DNA of 64,000 bases from Ustilago trichophora (GCA_900323505.1 OOIN01000005.1:248001-312000); one strand, 5' to 3'. Positions 45,356 to 56,819 are shown, numbered from the stretch's first letter. A program made the numbers and translations. The notes: generated by a model not told the origin, from the sequence alone.

Positions 45356-45474
45356 GGGTCACTGCGGGATTCGAACTCGCGACCACCTCTATAATTCTAG
45401 AGCCTCTTTTGACTAGGTGTGAAACACACCGGGTATTGCCCGAAAGAGGTATCCTACCACTGGACGAAGCAACC
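45356..45474 (-). tRNA. tRNA-Pro(CGG) with a 47-nt intron
   Basis: Folded by hand on the minus strand. Acceptor GGTTGCT pairs with AGTGACC (two G-U pairs); D arm GTCC-AGTGGTA-GGAT; anticodon stem CCTCT/AGAGG; loop TTCGGG-T with anticodon CGG; variable loop TGGTC; T arm GCGAG-TTCGAAT-CCCGC (one A-C mismatch); discriminator C, as usual for eukaryotic tRNA-Pro. The mature form is 72 nt before CCA. The intron (45392-45438) lies at the canonical 37/38 position and contains a CCGG able to pair with the anticodon. A decoy AGAGG inside the intron gives a false long-variable-arm fold. A- and B-box sequences are recognisable. Confidence 0.9.
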
Positions 45475-45700
45475 TCATTGTCTGCCCATTCCGCGTCTCG
45501 CATGTGTACATATTCTGCCTTTTCCAGCTTCTCAGACGTGTGATAACCGGGTCCGAGCTAGACGCGATTTCGGAAGGCCGAGCACCCTGATTGCTTCGCG
45601 ATCTTCCATGTCGAATAGCTTTCCATCCTTGTCTGGTTCATCCACCTCTCTGCACCATCCGCATCGACTGAGGTCTCGCCAGACGTTGCAACGCATCAAA

Positions 45701-45964
45701 ATGGCCAAGGTATCACAGCCAGAGCTCAAGCGCTTTCTCGACAAGCGTATCGCTGTCAACATCCAGGGCGGCCGCAAGATCCAGGGCACACTCCGAGGTT
45801 TCGACATGTTTCTCAACCTTGTCGTAGACGATGCTATCGAGCAGGTTCATCCCGAAGCTGGCAACCTCAATGTTTGGCAAGACGGTGACCGTTGTGGGAC
45901 AGTCGTAGTACGAGGCAACAGCGTCACTTCGCTAGAGGCGCTGGAGAATGTCAAGACACGATAG
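45701..45964 (+). CDS. SNRPG: Small nuclear ribonucleoprotein G (SmG)
   Basis: Protein of 87 residues, single exon. Sm1 motif about 14-46 (G-G-R-K-I-Q-G-T-L-R-G-F-D-x-F-x-N-L-V-V-D-D) and Sm2 motif about 66-80 (G-T-V-V-V-R-G-N-S-V), with the P-E-L-K-x-F-L-D-K opening specific to SmG. Role: one of seven subunits of the Sm ring on U1, U2, U4 and U5 snRNAs, in pre-mRNA splicing. Usual length is 76-80 residues; the extra residues form a longer acidic loop between Sm1 and Sm2 (about 50-64). I start at the ATG at 45701, as the in-frame extension upstream is leader sequence. Divergent from the tRNA-Pro gene, about 230 bp away. Confidence 0.96.
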   Translation: MAKVSQPELKRFLDKRIAVNIQGGRKIQGTLRGFDMFLNLVVDDAIEQVHPEAGNLNVWQDGDRCGTVVVRGNSVTSLEALENVKTR

Positions 45965-46850
45965 TGCAATCGATCTGTGCCTCCGCCTTCCATAGCTATT
46001 CGCTCCTCGTCAATGCGCACCTGATAGCGCAAATCGACACTCACGTCACACATCGCGCACACATAAAACCCAACCGCGCCTTTCATAATGCTCCGCAACA
46101 CAGCTGTCCACCAGTTGCTCCCCATAAGCCCAAGGTCGGACACTCATTCGTTCGAAACAACTCATCTTTCGAGCCCCCATTCAACTATAATGAAGCTGGG
46201 CACTGAAAAAAGACTTGTGTCTAGGTCTTCACTCCCTCGCCCTTATACCACCATGCCTACACTCTGACTGGGCAGTTCCTAGCTGTTATCGAGCTCCCCC
46301 GCAGCATTGTGGGATCGTTTGTCTTTCTCTCTCTCACTGCACGCCCCTTTCAGTGCAACAGTATCCGTCCGCCGTTCCAAAAGATTCACTCAATCTCTGT
46401 ATACTAGCTGCAATATACTCTCGACTGCAAGCCCCGACTGATTGTAATGAGTGTGATGTCTTGAGCTTAACCGCTAATTGCAAAGATGGAAGCCTCGGCT
46501 TTGGCTCTCTTAGCTCCACACGACGGTGCGAGCATGCGATTTTCCGAGCTTCTGCCACATTTTGAGCTTTTCTCAAATTTTAACGCAGTTGCTGACCATC
46601 ATCTCTCCGTTCCATCACAAACACGACCTTTCATCACCATCATTGCTCAGCCGCAGCTCCGTCGACCAGCGGGAGCACTGTGATTCAACGGAATCGGTTT
46701 CACTCAGCGGTATCATTGTCACTCAGTCGAAGCATTGGCGCTCCTCATCGTTCTTGCCACTGAATATCTAAAAGCAGCATCTCTGCAAGGTCTCTTTCGG
46801 AGCAGCACAGAGGACGGAGCTGTCTCATTCTTCGACACTGACAGGCTGCA
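45965..46850. other. Spacer between SmG and the PRELI-domain gene
   Basis: Short frames only; CT-rich in part, consistent with a promoter. Nothing recognised. Confidence 0.6.
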
Positions 46851-48257
46851 ATGGTCAAAGACTTTGTCCATCAGTCGAGCTACGACCACTCTTGGTCCTC
46901 TTGCACAAGAGCCTACTTCCTTCGATATCCAAACCCCAATGCGTCGCACGTCTTATCGGTAGACGTGCTCGATCGCAGAATCGAGTATCGTCCCGTCCGC
47001 GGCCCATCTTCATCAGCCAGCTCATCTTCAGTCACACTGGATGACCTCGATCACCCATCAACGCAGCGCGACACCATCCCTGTGCTCTGTACCACGCGAT
47101 TGATCCTCAAACGCGGAAACCTGCCCAAGTGGGCTCCGTCCGGCCTCATCAAGAATGCCGAAAGCTGGGTGATGGAGGAGAGCGAGGTCGAGCTCGATCT
47201 CTTTCCTCCTCGAGTCAAGTCGACCGAGGCGCCGGTGGAAACAACACCTACAATGTCAACAGCAGCCACAAGCCTGAAAGGGCGAACAAAGAATGGCAGA
47301 GCGATGCGCAGCTGGACGCGCAACCTCGACCACACCACCGTCCTGGCTGTCACCGAAGGTCTCGTCTTCAAGGAACGTTTCGGCTTCATGTCACCTGACG
47401 ACGAAGCTGGTCACCAAAAGGGCCGCAGTGGCGCATCCGAGCATACGATCTGGCGCTCATACTGCAAGACCCTGACAACAGCACAGATCGAATCTCAAAT
47501 CAACTTTGGCATGCTCAGAAGGCGCATCGAGAAGTTCGGTTTGGCTCGATTCGTGGCGCACAAAGACACTTCACAACAGGGCATCATGTGGACACGCTCA
47601 CAGCTCGGCGACGGTGATGCTGAACAGGCAAGCTCACCACAGCCAGAGCAGGGTGTGCTTCAACGCTCTTCCATGCCTCAAAAGAGAATCAAATTGCTCG
47701 AGTCGCTTCGACCTCCCTTCCTGGACGGATATCCGCTTGGGCCCTGGCAAAAGATCAAAATGTGGTGGTATTCGGGTCACTACTCGCAAGTCAAAGAGCT
47801 GCGCGATGGCTACCTCATCGAACGGGATGAGGATGAAGACGAAGCTTCGAGTAGCGAGCGTCGCTCTTCGCGCAAAGCATTAGAAGGAAGCAGCAGCACG
47901 CATGGAGAAGTTGATGCGCATGATGCGGAAAGCATGCAGCCGCAAATGCGATTCCGTGGAGCTGAGCAGGAAGGGCCCTGGGCCGAGCTCAGCGGACGCA
48001 AGGGTAAAGGTGCGGTTTACAGTGACCAAGACCGTAACGTCGAAGAAGGTGTCCTCAACCGAGTTCGCGCACAGTTCGGCTTACCCTTGCTGCAGCCTCC
48101 GTCCTCTCACGAACCAAGACAGGGAATCTTTGCTAGGGCAATGGAAAGGGCGAGGATCAAAGCCAAATCGTTACTTGGATTTGACGACGACGAGATGCAT
48201 GCCAAGCAGCAGACGCAGGGCAGGTTGGAACGCATTGATCGTAACCGCACAGTGTAA
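46851..48257 (+). CDS. PRELI/MSF1-domain protein (Ups/Slowmo family) with long C-terminal extension
   Basis: Protein of 468 residues, single exon. The start M-V-K-x-F and the block Y-P-N-P-N-A-S-H-V-L-S-V-D (about 26-38) are diagnostic of PRELI/MSF1 proteins. Next come T-T-R-L-I-L-K-R-G (about 82-90), the E-S-W-V-M-E-E-S-E-V block (about 105-114), and the I-N-F-G-M-L-R-R-R-I-E-K-F-G helix (about 220-235) that ends the lipid-binding fold. Family role: intermembrane-space shuttling of phosphatidic acid or phosphatidylserine with an Mdm35-type partner. The domain carries two extra loops (about 52-72 and 118-150), and about 215 residues of charged, low-complexity sequence follow it, where most family members end at 170-220 residues. 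Confidence 0.9.
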   Translation: MVKDFVHQSSYDHSWSSCTRAYFLRYPNPNASHVLSVDVLDRRIEYRPVRGPSSSASSSSVTLDDLDHPSTQRDTIPVLCTTRLILKRGNLPKWAPSGLIKNAESWVMEESEVELDLFPPRVKSTEAPVETTPTMSTAATSLKGRTKNGRAMRSWTRNLDHTTVLAVTEGLVFKERFGFMSPDDEAGHQKGRSGASEHTIWRSYCKTLTTAQIESQINFGMLRRRIEKFGLARFVAHKDTSQQGIMWTRSQLGDGDAEQASSPQPEQGVLQRSSMPQKRIKLLESLRPPFLDGYPLGPWQKIKMWWYSGHYSQVKELRDGYLIERDEDEDEASSSERRSSRKALEGSSSTHGEVDAHDAESMQPQMRFRGAEQEGPWAELSGRKGKGAVYSDQDRNVEEGVLNRVRAQFGLPLLQPPSSHEPRQGIFARAMERARIKAKSLLGFDDDEMHAKQQTQGRLERIDRNRTV

Positions 48258-48771
48258 AGGCGACACACAAGTCGTGTACATGTACACGATCACCACATCC
48301 AACAACACTTTTCATTGAATTTTCACTGTTTGCGACCTGCCAATTCCTTCACTGTTCCTCAATTGCAGTTTCTGGGTGAAGCTCGAGAAGAAAACGACAA
48401 GATTGCAGGGTTGCTTCTCGATCTAGCGACATGAAAGACACCCAACTTGAGTTGCTTGGATCTTAGAAATTCGCTACTATACACAACATAGACGGCATAC
48501 ACAAGTCAGGGCGAATAAGAGTCTAAACAAGGACAACAAGAAAAGAGCGACATCGATATCCTGCTTGCGCTGCCGCCTTGGTTCGGCATCGATCTCACAA
48601 GCTTGGGACACAAAATCCTCAATGTCATAAACCGCAACGGAGCACTCTCCATTACGATGATTTCCGCGCGATCATTTGTTTAGCAAGAGTATCATTTTGC
48701 TGAGATGCGGATATACTGAGAATCCAAGTGAGCTAATCTTGCTTTGCTGTTGCTAGAAGAATCATCACGGT
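48258..48771. other. Convergent 3' spacer
   Basis: Between the converging PRELI-domain and bromodomain-like genes. Only transcript-end sequence expected; nothing else seen. Confidence 0.6.
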
Positions 48772-49520
48772 TCAGTCAAGGTTGACAGGTTTTCTCTGTC
48801 GAGAGCTTCTTCTCCTTGAACCAGTCACCTCGAATCCGTCTATGTCGATTGGTTCGGCTACATCCTCGATCTGCTCGTCTACGACGATCTTTGTGTTATT
48901 TCCCTTCTTTGCGCTCCTTGGAGGAGTTTTTGGCGGCGGCAAGATATCGTGAGGCTCGGAAATGCCACGACGCGGACGGAGCATTCGCCCGCTTGGCGTG
49001 GTTGGAGTCACTGGAAGATCGAGCTTGTTTGATTCATCCTGAGTGGGAGGCGATTTTGATTTCTTCCCCTTGCCTTTGCCAATTGTTTTGAGCTCTGGAG
49101 TTGTCGACTCGCTGTGGACGTTGGGATTGGCCTGTTTGGCAGTGCGAGCACGCTTTGCGGGAGGCGAAGGGTCAAGCAAATCGAGAACGCGCTGCTCTTC
49201 GTCCGAGTCGCCGCTCGCGCTCTTCTTCCCACGCTTCTGCTCAGTGAGCTCGACAGCAGCAGCGGCAGCAGCGGCTGCAGCAGCTGCCTGCTTTGCTTTC
49301 TTTTTGTTGATCCTACGAGTGGCTGACTTGGATGGCTTGAGCGCGACAGCAGGCTTGTTGCGCTTCGTGGGTGAAGGAGAAGGCGGAGGAGAGACAGATG
49401 GTGTACGCGGCATCGACTCTTGAGAATTATTGTCTAGAGTTAGCTCGCCCAACTTTCTCTTGTTGCCACTCAAAGTTGGAGTCTGCATTGCGGGCACAGG
49501 CGACACTTCTGCCTGCTGCG

Positions 49521-49554
<34 letters not shown>

Positions 49555-51822
49555 AGCAGCTGGACGAGCTATAAAGTCGGTCTCGATGACCGAGCGTGTA
49601 GCGAAAGGCGCAACCACCTCTTGTCGTGGCTTGACACGCTCTGCCTGAGGTGTGGCGGTCGCAGCACGAAGAGCACGCTCGAATGCCTCACTGGTGGTCC
49701 TAGTTGGCTGTGCCGGTCGCTTGGCAGTGGAAAGATTGCCTTCGTACGAAGTGTTGCGCTTAAAGCCAAAGTCAGGACGTCGCATGAGGCCCATCGCATT
49801 TGGAAGCAGCTGTCCGTTGAGACCGACCGTCTTCTTGCCAGCCGAGCCAGTAGCATTAGTATTCACAATCGACGAACCAGGTGTCAATAGCATGGCGAAT
49901 GGTGAAGAGGAGAGCGAGGCGGGACGCTTCTCCGACCTCGAACCAGGGCTTCGGTACAGAGACAGTCTTGCCGCTGCGGCGTCCGAGGTCAACCGAGATT
50001 CGGCATTGCGCTGAGCAGCGCTTCCCTGAGTACGCTTCCACTCGTTCAAGAAAGATCTGCTGAACTTTTCCAGATGCTCAACGCACTCTGCTTGAGTAGA
50101 GCGAACACCGAAGAATCGCCTTGCGTTGGTGTAGAGCAGCGAGAGGTCGTCTTCAAAGTCGGTCACAACTGCGTTTGCCGCCATACGTCCCTCGAGGTGC
50201 TGGCTGCCGTATCTGCGCAAAGCAAGACTGTCGCGGATGGTGAAAAGGTCGACGGGCCTCGAGCTGCGGGATGAGAATTGCTCGAATTCGACGCTCATCG
50301 GTCGCTGGAAAGCCGAGTTAGCCTTGTGCGAGAGGAGTTGGGAGACGAGGTTGGAGAGGAAGCTATAGATGCGAGTAAGCTCGCGATCGTTTGCCTGGCT
50401 GTCAACCTGCTTGGTGACGGCGGCCGAAGTGGTTGCGATGGTCTTTGACGGCGATATCGGTTCCTCGGAGACAACATTGTCCTCCTGCTGCTCTGCGATA
50501 GTGTCGTTAGCCTGTTCGATGGCAGCGTCGATCGCGTTAGCAGCAAGCTCAGCAGCGACGACCTCGTTTGAGGTTTGTTCTTCGGCTTGTTGCTGTTTGC
50601 CGAGCTCAGGCATCGGGACAGTCGCGAGAGCATTCCTGTACCTCGAAGAGACATCACGCGTTGGCGAAGAAATAGGAGAACTGGAGGGTTCGTCATCCGC
50701 GTTGACATGCAACCTGTGTTCCAGAATTCGAGCGTTGGTGAGAGCGCGGTCAGAACTGTGGAAGGGGGAGCTGGAGCGACTGCCGCTGGAAGGAGGCGTG
50801 TCGAGACCGCCATTGTCGACAGGCTTCTTTCGTGGTGGCGATTCGATGTTGATGTTGACGGCTGCTGGCGCGGGCACCGCCTCGTGTTCCTCTACTTGCA
50901 TAGGAGAGTCGGTAGCTGAGGATGCTGACTCTGCTGCTGCCTGACTGCTCTTGTCCTCGATGGTGGACATGTCGACGTCTTGCACGCTAGCCAGTGCGAA
51001 AGTCTCTGCCTTTGCTGAGCTGGCGGACCTTTGCGCAGCTTCCATGGTGACAGAAGTGGCAGCGAGCTCAAGTGCCGCCTTTACTGTTGCTTCGGGGTCG
51101 ACATCGACAACGGTCTCGTGTTCGACGTCGGCAATGACGGGGGCAGCTCCAAGAGCGTCTGCCGTATGTTCCTCCTCACGCTTTCTTTGCTGTTCGGCGA
51201 GAACTCGTTGCACATGAGCCTTGCGCGCAGCGACGCCTTCACCAAACTGCGTATTGGGGTCACGGTTGGCAATGGTGTTGGCACGCGTAGTCGAGGCGAG
51301 GTTACGAGTTGACGTTGGCGAGCCCTGCTGGTGAGCCTTGAGGACGTCTGCGGCCGAGATTGATGGCGATGGCACTGGAGCTTCTGAGCTGGAGCTCTGT
51401 GGCGATGCTGTTGTTGAATTGAGGCAGAATGGCGTGGTGGGATTGAGTCCAGCGGGTGCGTCCCAGCGGACGCGGTTGGCGAGGTCTCGTCGAGGCGTCT
51501 CGGCAGACCAACGGAAGTGGAGCAGCTCACGATCACGGATAAAGTCGTAGGACTCTTGCAGGATGATAGCTCGCTCATCTGTTCCAAGTGTGATGTGGGG
51601 CACCTTACCAGGTGGGATGGGGAAGAGTTGAACGGCCTTGGCCACGAGCTGATCCAAAGTGTCGGGGAGCGGGACAAAGTAAGTCTTGGATGTGAGAGAT
51701 GGACCTTTGAGCATGACTGCCTTGCGAGGCTGTAAAATGGCTGCCGAAGACGAGGCTACCTGGTAGGAGGCTGCATCGTCGTTGACAGGTGTCGCATTCG
51801 TGGTCATTGCGGAGGTGGACAT
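48772..51822 (-). CDS. Bromodomain-like nuclear protein
   Basis: Single-exon protein of 1,016 residues. The N-terminal block (about 32-108, R-K-A-V-M-L-K-G onward) looks like a compact folded domain of unknown type. A bromodomain-like region follows at about 480-597: helix Z (I-Y-S-F-L-S-N-L-V-S-Q-L-L), a Pro-rich ZA loop, R-Y-G-S, then D-F-E-D-D-L-S-L-L-Y-T-N-A-R-R-F-F-G. In standard bromodomains this last block ends in a Tyr-Asn whose Asn holds acetyl-lysine; here it reads Phe-Phe, so binding may be lost. The rest is low-complexity, with poly-Gln, poly-Ala and several Lys/Arg clusters (about 850-940) suited to nuclear import. Probable chromatin role by family; partner complex unknown. Confidence 0.75.
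49523..49554. repeat. CAG/CTG trinucleotide repeat coding poly-Gln
   Basis: Uninterrupted CTG run (CAG on the coding minus strand), giving eleven consecutive Gln in the bromodomain-like protein. Pure triplets are length-unstable. Confidence 0.9.
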
Positions 51823-52635
51823 TGGCAGCAGATCGCTGTTCGCGGTTGTGGAGTGATGAAGCGAGCTTGACCGGCTTTTTTTTTGTGGTGTGGATTACTT
51901 GTTTGGAGAGATTGAAAGTCGACTAGGGAGTGTCTTGCTGATTTTGAGTTCTGTCTAGCTTGTAAGATGGATGTAGAAGAGGCGAGGAAGGGGATTCCAG
52001 GAGTGAGATGCGGGTATGAATACTGATATGGATATGCTTGGGATGCTGTTGAACGGGATGATATAACGAGACGAGGTAGACGAGAGTTGATGTATGGACA
52101 GAGATGGGATGAGAAGGACAAGATGTAAGCTCAGCTGGAATGGTGGATACAGTACAGTACAGTAGTCACAATAGTATGGCGGACACACAAGGGTTGTTGG
52201 TGCTCTTTGTCTCTCCTCTTGCTCCTTTTCGCGTAAATTGCAGCCAACGTCCACTTTCTTTTTGCAGCTGCTCGTTTGCACTCTACGCGTCAAGACGCGT
52301 TCCTTTCTTCCAATCAACTGCGTTAAGCAGAGGAACGATTTACACGCTCCACGCGCCGCGAAATGTAAAATTCAAAATGTTAGAGGTTGTCACTTTGCAC
52401 AGTTCTTGCCTTTGCCCCTTCTTGTCAACATCGTCTGATTTCGACATAGGCACCGCTTCGGCTTTATACAGTAGAGCTTCAATGTCTGGCGCTCGACAAT
52501 CCTATCTCTTCTTGAATTGAACTCGCTTTTCACGACTGATGTATTGTTCCATGCGCATTGCATTGCATTCCATTTCCAGAGCACATCTAAACATCTAGCG
52601 CAACATGATGGTACACTCATCTATCGGATAGCACT
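51823..52635. other. Spacer between the bromodomain-like and MFS genes
   Basis: Promoter and leader of the bromodomain-like gene plus the 3' end of the transporter gene. Contains a CAGTA array at 52148-52166. Confidence 0.6.
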
Positions 52636-54614
52636 CTAGTGAACAAAGAAGACATCCAGGCGCTTGGCTCCCTCGTCCTTGGTCGTGAGCTTGTACTGCA
52701 GCTGCTCGTCCGAGCTGAGATTCTCCCAGACGCGACGCTTCTGCTTGTTGCGCTGAATGTAGTACAGCTTGACGAGCCAGCAGAGAATGATGGAGAAAGC
52801 AGCAAGCGAGATAAGTGCCAAATTGCCTTTGCGGTAGTAGGGCTTGTCGTGATTCGTGTAGACGCGGGTGGCGAGGATGGAGCCCACTTGGACCGACATG
52901 TTGTACAGGCAGAGTGAGACGGCTCGATTGCGGACGGATTGCGAGTTTTGCGATACCCACCCAATTAGGAATGGATGGCCTGCGAGACAGTAATCAAAAT
53001 GTGAAATTCAAGGGCGAGCTGTCAGCGCCATGCACGAAAAACGCGAGATGCACCGAGACAAGCAACTTACAGTATGGCACTGAAGTGAGCGCAGTGATAA
53101 GACCGTAACGAACCCAATTGTAATAATTCGAGGAGCTTTCTTTGAGCAGATATAACGGAATCAGGAAGGCAAGATTCCACACGTTGGAAAGCGAAGCCAT
53201 CAGGCTCTTCTCATTGAGCTTCGCCGAAAGCCAAGTGTAGGGAATCGTGTTGAGCGCAAAGAAGAATTGTGAGGGGATAGCAAGCAAGTTTGCCTGCAGA
53301 GTTCCGTAGCCGAGCTGCTTGAGAATGAGCGACAGGTAGGTCTGAGGTGGCGAGTAGGGGATGAAGATGATGACTGAAGAGCACCAAAAAGCAACATAAG
53401 AAATGCGGTGTCCATGTCAGTGTCATAATTCTACTACTGACGCTACGCGTCGGTAAAAAAAAAGCTGCTGGTGGATACTTACGACCGAGCAAGTAGACGG
53501 GCCACAGATCTTTCTCGCCCAGAGCTTTCAAGAGTGCTCTAACCGACAGACCCTCTCGATTGTTCATGTCACCTTTGGTAGGATCGTCACGAAGAACGCG
53601 GTTGACGAGGATCTTTTCTTCCCTTTCATTGAACCAGCCATTCTTGCCTCTCAAGAGGCCGACCGTCTGAGTTGGTCCAGCTGCGAGCATGAAGAACGAG
53701 AGAATGCCAATGATACCGGTAATGAGGCCCTCAAAACCAAACAGATACCTCCATCCTGCAAGACCGTTAAGCCCTCTTAGCTCGATGAATCCTGCAGCAA
53801 GAAGCGAGCCCAAAATCTGACTGATTCCAAGGACAGTATAGAACCAACTCAGGCGAGTGTTGAGCTCTTTGCCTGTGTACCAGTAGGATAAGTACAAAAT
53901 TTGATCCGGTAGAAAGCCACCTTGTGCAAGGCCTTGCAAGGCTCTAGTGATGAAGAAGCCAGCCTTATTCTTCAATGCTGCCTGACTTGCCGAGATGATG
54001 CTCCACGAAACGATCTGAGTAGGCACCCAAATATCGGCTCCCAGCTTTTTGGAAATCAGACCCGAGGGCAATTCGGCGCTAAGGAAGGCTAAGAGGAAGA
54101 TGACTTGACCGTTGTTGAAGTCATTCTGGTTCATTCCGAGATCGGAGAGGAAGTTGTCGGCCAGAGCACGATTGATGTTCTTTCGAATCAGGTCGAGCGA
54201 CATGAACATGACCCAACTCCAAACTAAAATTCTGGCGTCTACCTTGCGACGAACTTTCCTCTCTTCCTCTACCGTCCACTCAAAGGTAGGATCAAATCGA
54301 TGTCGATTCTCGTACTTGGTCGTTTCGTAGAGTTGTCGCCAATGCTCAGCTACTTTCTCGTCTTGGAAGACGTGAGTGCGGCTGAGGGGGGCAAGCGCGT
54401 CGTCGACCAGAGATTCGGCATTTCCATTGCTGCTTGGTGACCATGCACCATCTGTACCAAACTTTTTATCGTCATCGGAGAAGCTCGAGGAGACAGAGCC
54501 ATGACGAGCGTCGGCCAGAGGTTGAGCGCTAGCTTCGACAATGTCGGTTGCTGCGTTGGGCGCGCTGATGCTGACGGGCGGCGCGTCTTTAGGAAGGTGT
54601 GGAAGCGCACTCAT
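52636..54614 (-). CDS. MFS transporter, anion:cation symporter family (Dal5/allantoate-permease type)
   Basis: Three exons on the minus strand: 54614-53483, 53373-53071 and 52979-52636; introns of 109 and 91 nt have GTAAGT donors and CAG acceptors. Product 592 residues. A cytoplasmic N-terminus of about 125 residues leads to about 12 membrane helices. Family marks include W-S-W-V-M-F near helix 1, R-A-L-Q-G-L-A-Q-G-G-F in the first half, and Y-N-M-S-V-Q with the preceding N-R-A-V-S in exon 3. Relatives import allantoate, nicotinate, pantothenate, biotin precursors or dipeptides; the substrate cannot be read from sequence. Both split codons (a Leu and a Cys) restore frame and helix continuity. 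Without splicing, exon 1 runs into a short Phe/Ser tail, an artefact. Confidence 0.92.
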
Positions 54615-56819
54615 GGTTGCGGAGCGGCTTCAAGCCACGGGTAGAATGACGGGACAACACTCAAGACCGGATGAGACGGTCGCTGAGCGGTAGGTGCAAG
54701 AAAAGGGGCGGATGAAAGGATGAATGAAGCAAAGTCACACCACATAGCCTGAAATAAGCCCTACTTATAGTAATCTTCAGTAACGTCCAACGTGGCGACG
54801 AAACATCAACGGAGCGCTAGAAGAATGGGCACCCCTCGGGTATTCATGCTTTCTGCGCTAGCGCACCAACCATGTGCTTGACAGCATCGGTACACTAGTA
54901 GTCAGCATGGGCGGCATCGGAGCGAGTCTATCAGGATCGCTATTCGACAAACACTGAACGAGACTTGTGTAAAAAGTCTTTCCAGGGTCTTGTGCCACGA
55001 AATTTGATGAATACACTCGCAAGATGGCTTGATTTGGCAGGTGTGGACAGACTTCAGAAGGAGAGCATCTTTCGCCATTTGGAGTCTGAGGCACGATGAA
55101 ATTGCTTCTGTCTCGGGCTTAGATAGCTCAATGTTGGGGGCTCGTACAATGCACAAGCTGAACAAGATGCGAAGGTCGCGAAAGGCAGATAAGATGTCGG
55201 ACTGGACTGCATCGCTTGCGTGATACAGCCATTTAAATTTCCACATGGATGGAGGAGAAACGGATGGCGAGCTGCCAAGCAAGGCCAAGGCCAAGAGCGT
55301 TGCTATTAGTCTGTCTTGTCGCAAAAAGGTATTTTGGGCTGGAGAATTTGACCGGTGGGGGAGATCTCGGACGCAGCTCTGAGTTTGGAGCACGAAATAT
55401 GGACCAGTGCCAAGTCGAACATGGGACCAACAGCAGAGCGGGAAAGGGGCTTGAAAGCCATTTGAGCCATGGAAGAATGCTCTGTACCGGAACGAAAAGG
55501 GTGACACAGCTCAAAGCGTAATGGCTTGCCAAGATCGCCGAAATAGCGGGAAAAGCGCAAGAACTTTACGAGGATAGAAGATCAATTCGAATGCAGATAG
55601 TGGCGCTACGGACATGGGAGCGCCGAGGGTAATGAAAGCACACCACGAGGAGAGAAAGGGCTCAAAGAGCTCAAGTAAAGCTAAAACGACAAGACGACAC
55701 ATGAATGGTAGCTCCTGTATTTGACGTGCAGGAGGCTCAATCTGACGTGCAACGGTCAATTCGGCGTTAGAGAGGAAAATGGCGTGGAATGTCGTGATTT
55801 CTGGGAACGGTTTAGCGAGATGCTCGGAGCACACCACTGCCATCATCACCCTGGACCAACAGTTGTGATAAGGGTTCCCCACGTAGAATTGAATCACGCA
55901 CAGCCCACGACAATCTTATTCTGCATCAAAGCGGCTATCTAATCGTTGCCAGCTCTGAAGCTGGCACTTTGCACCGTACGAGCGCGGCACGGCTCTGAGG
56001 AGCCGGTGACCAACACGAAGGGGCGAAGGACTGCTGAAGTAGAAGAAGGCCGCTGTATTTTTTTGATTCGTAAGCAGACTGAACTGCGCTTGGTATTCAG
56101 AAGTCACCAAAACCCTCCTGCAGCAGACACATTCACAGACGACAAGACGAAGCACGGCCTTTGTGTTGATTCTGAAAAGTGAGAGACTGTCATTAGCGTG
56201 GACCGAGGACGAAAGCTTTACAAACACCGACTGATACGATACAAAGAAGCCCTTCTGAAGGAGTAGCCGAGTCGACTGTTGATGACAAGACTGAGGGTGA
56301 GAGGTCGAAGAAATGTGCGAGCAGAGGTCCTGTTCCTGCGCCTTGGGGAATTCCAACAAAGGTAGGTGCAAAAACACGAGAAGACCTTCTCCTTGCACCG
56401 ACGAGGGTGCGGATCTGGTTCGTCGAGATAGAGGAATAAGAGGTAGATGATTTTGCCCCTTGTTCCCACAATACGAGAACGTTAATGAGTTAAGGAGAAG
56501 AAGAAAGCTGTGACAGGGCTCGCACCTTTGGTACATCTTTCTGTGCAATCAGCGCTGAGGAAGAAGAAGAAAAATCAGATAGGCCGGACAGCGCGACACG
56601 TGACATTGTGAAATTGAGGCTGAATCGTGTGCCCGATAAGGTCGATCACCAAATCTGTCCAAGCACCGTCAAAACCGTCGAGGCTTTGCACCTCCAAGTG
56701 CCAGTGCACGGCATGTGCTAGTTTTTGATGCCACACCATCATCCACCCAGGCTCTTGACAGTACCCTTAACGCAACCCATCAATCAACGCCGGCAAGGAC
56801 TCACCCACAGTCAATCGCC
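54615..56819. other. Divergent intergenic region
   Basis: 2.2 kb between the head-to-head MFS and CBS-TAF10 genes. Frames of 201 codons (54902-55507, -) and 128 codons (55511-55897, -) are present, but composition, lack of domains and lack of splice partners argue against them. No transposon or RNA recognised. Confidence 0.5.

Noticed and set aside
45318..45503. 61-codon minus-strand frame over the tRNA gene
   Set aside because: Explained by tRNA-Pro and its flanks.
53211..53482. Unspliced C-terminal tail of the MFS frame
   Set aside because: Reads through the intron donor at 53482; the spliced model restores transporter helices.
54902..55507. 201-codon minus-strand frame
   Set aside because: Composition random-like and no conserved motif seen; overlapping frames of similar quality exist in the same region.
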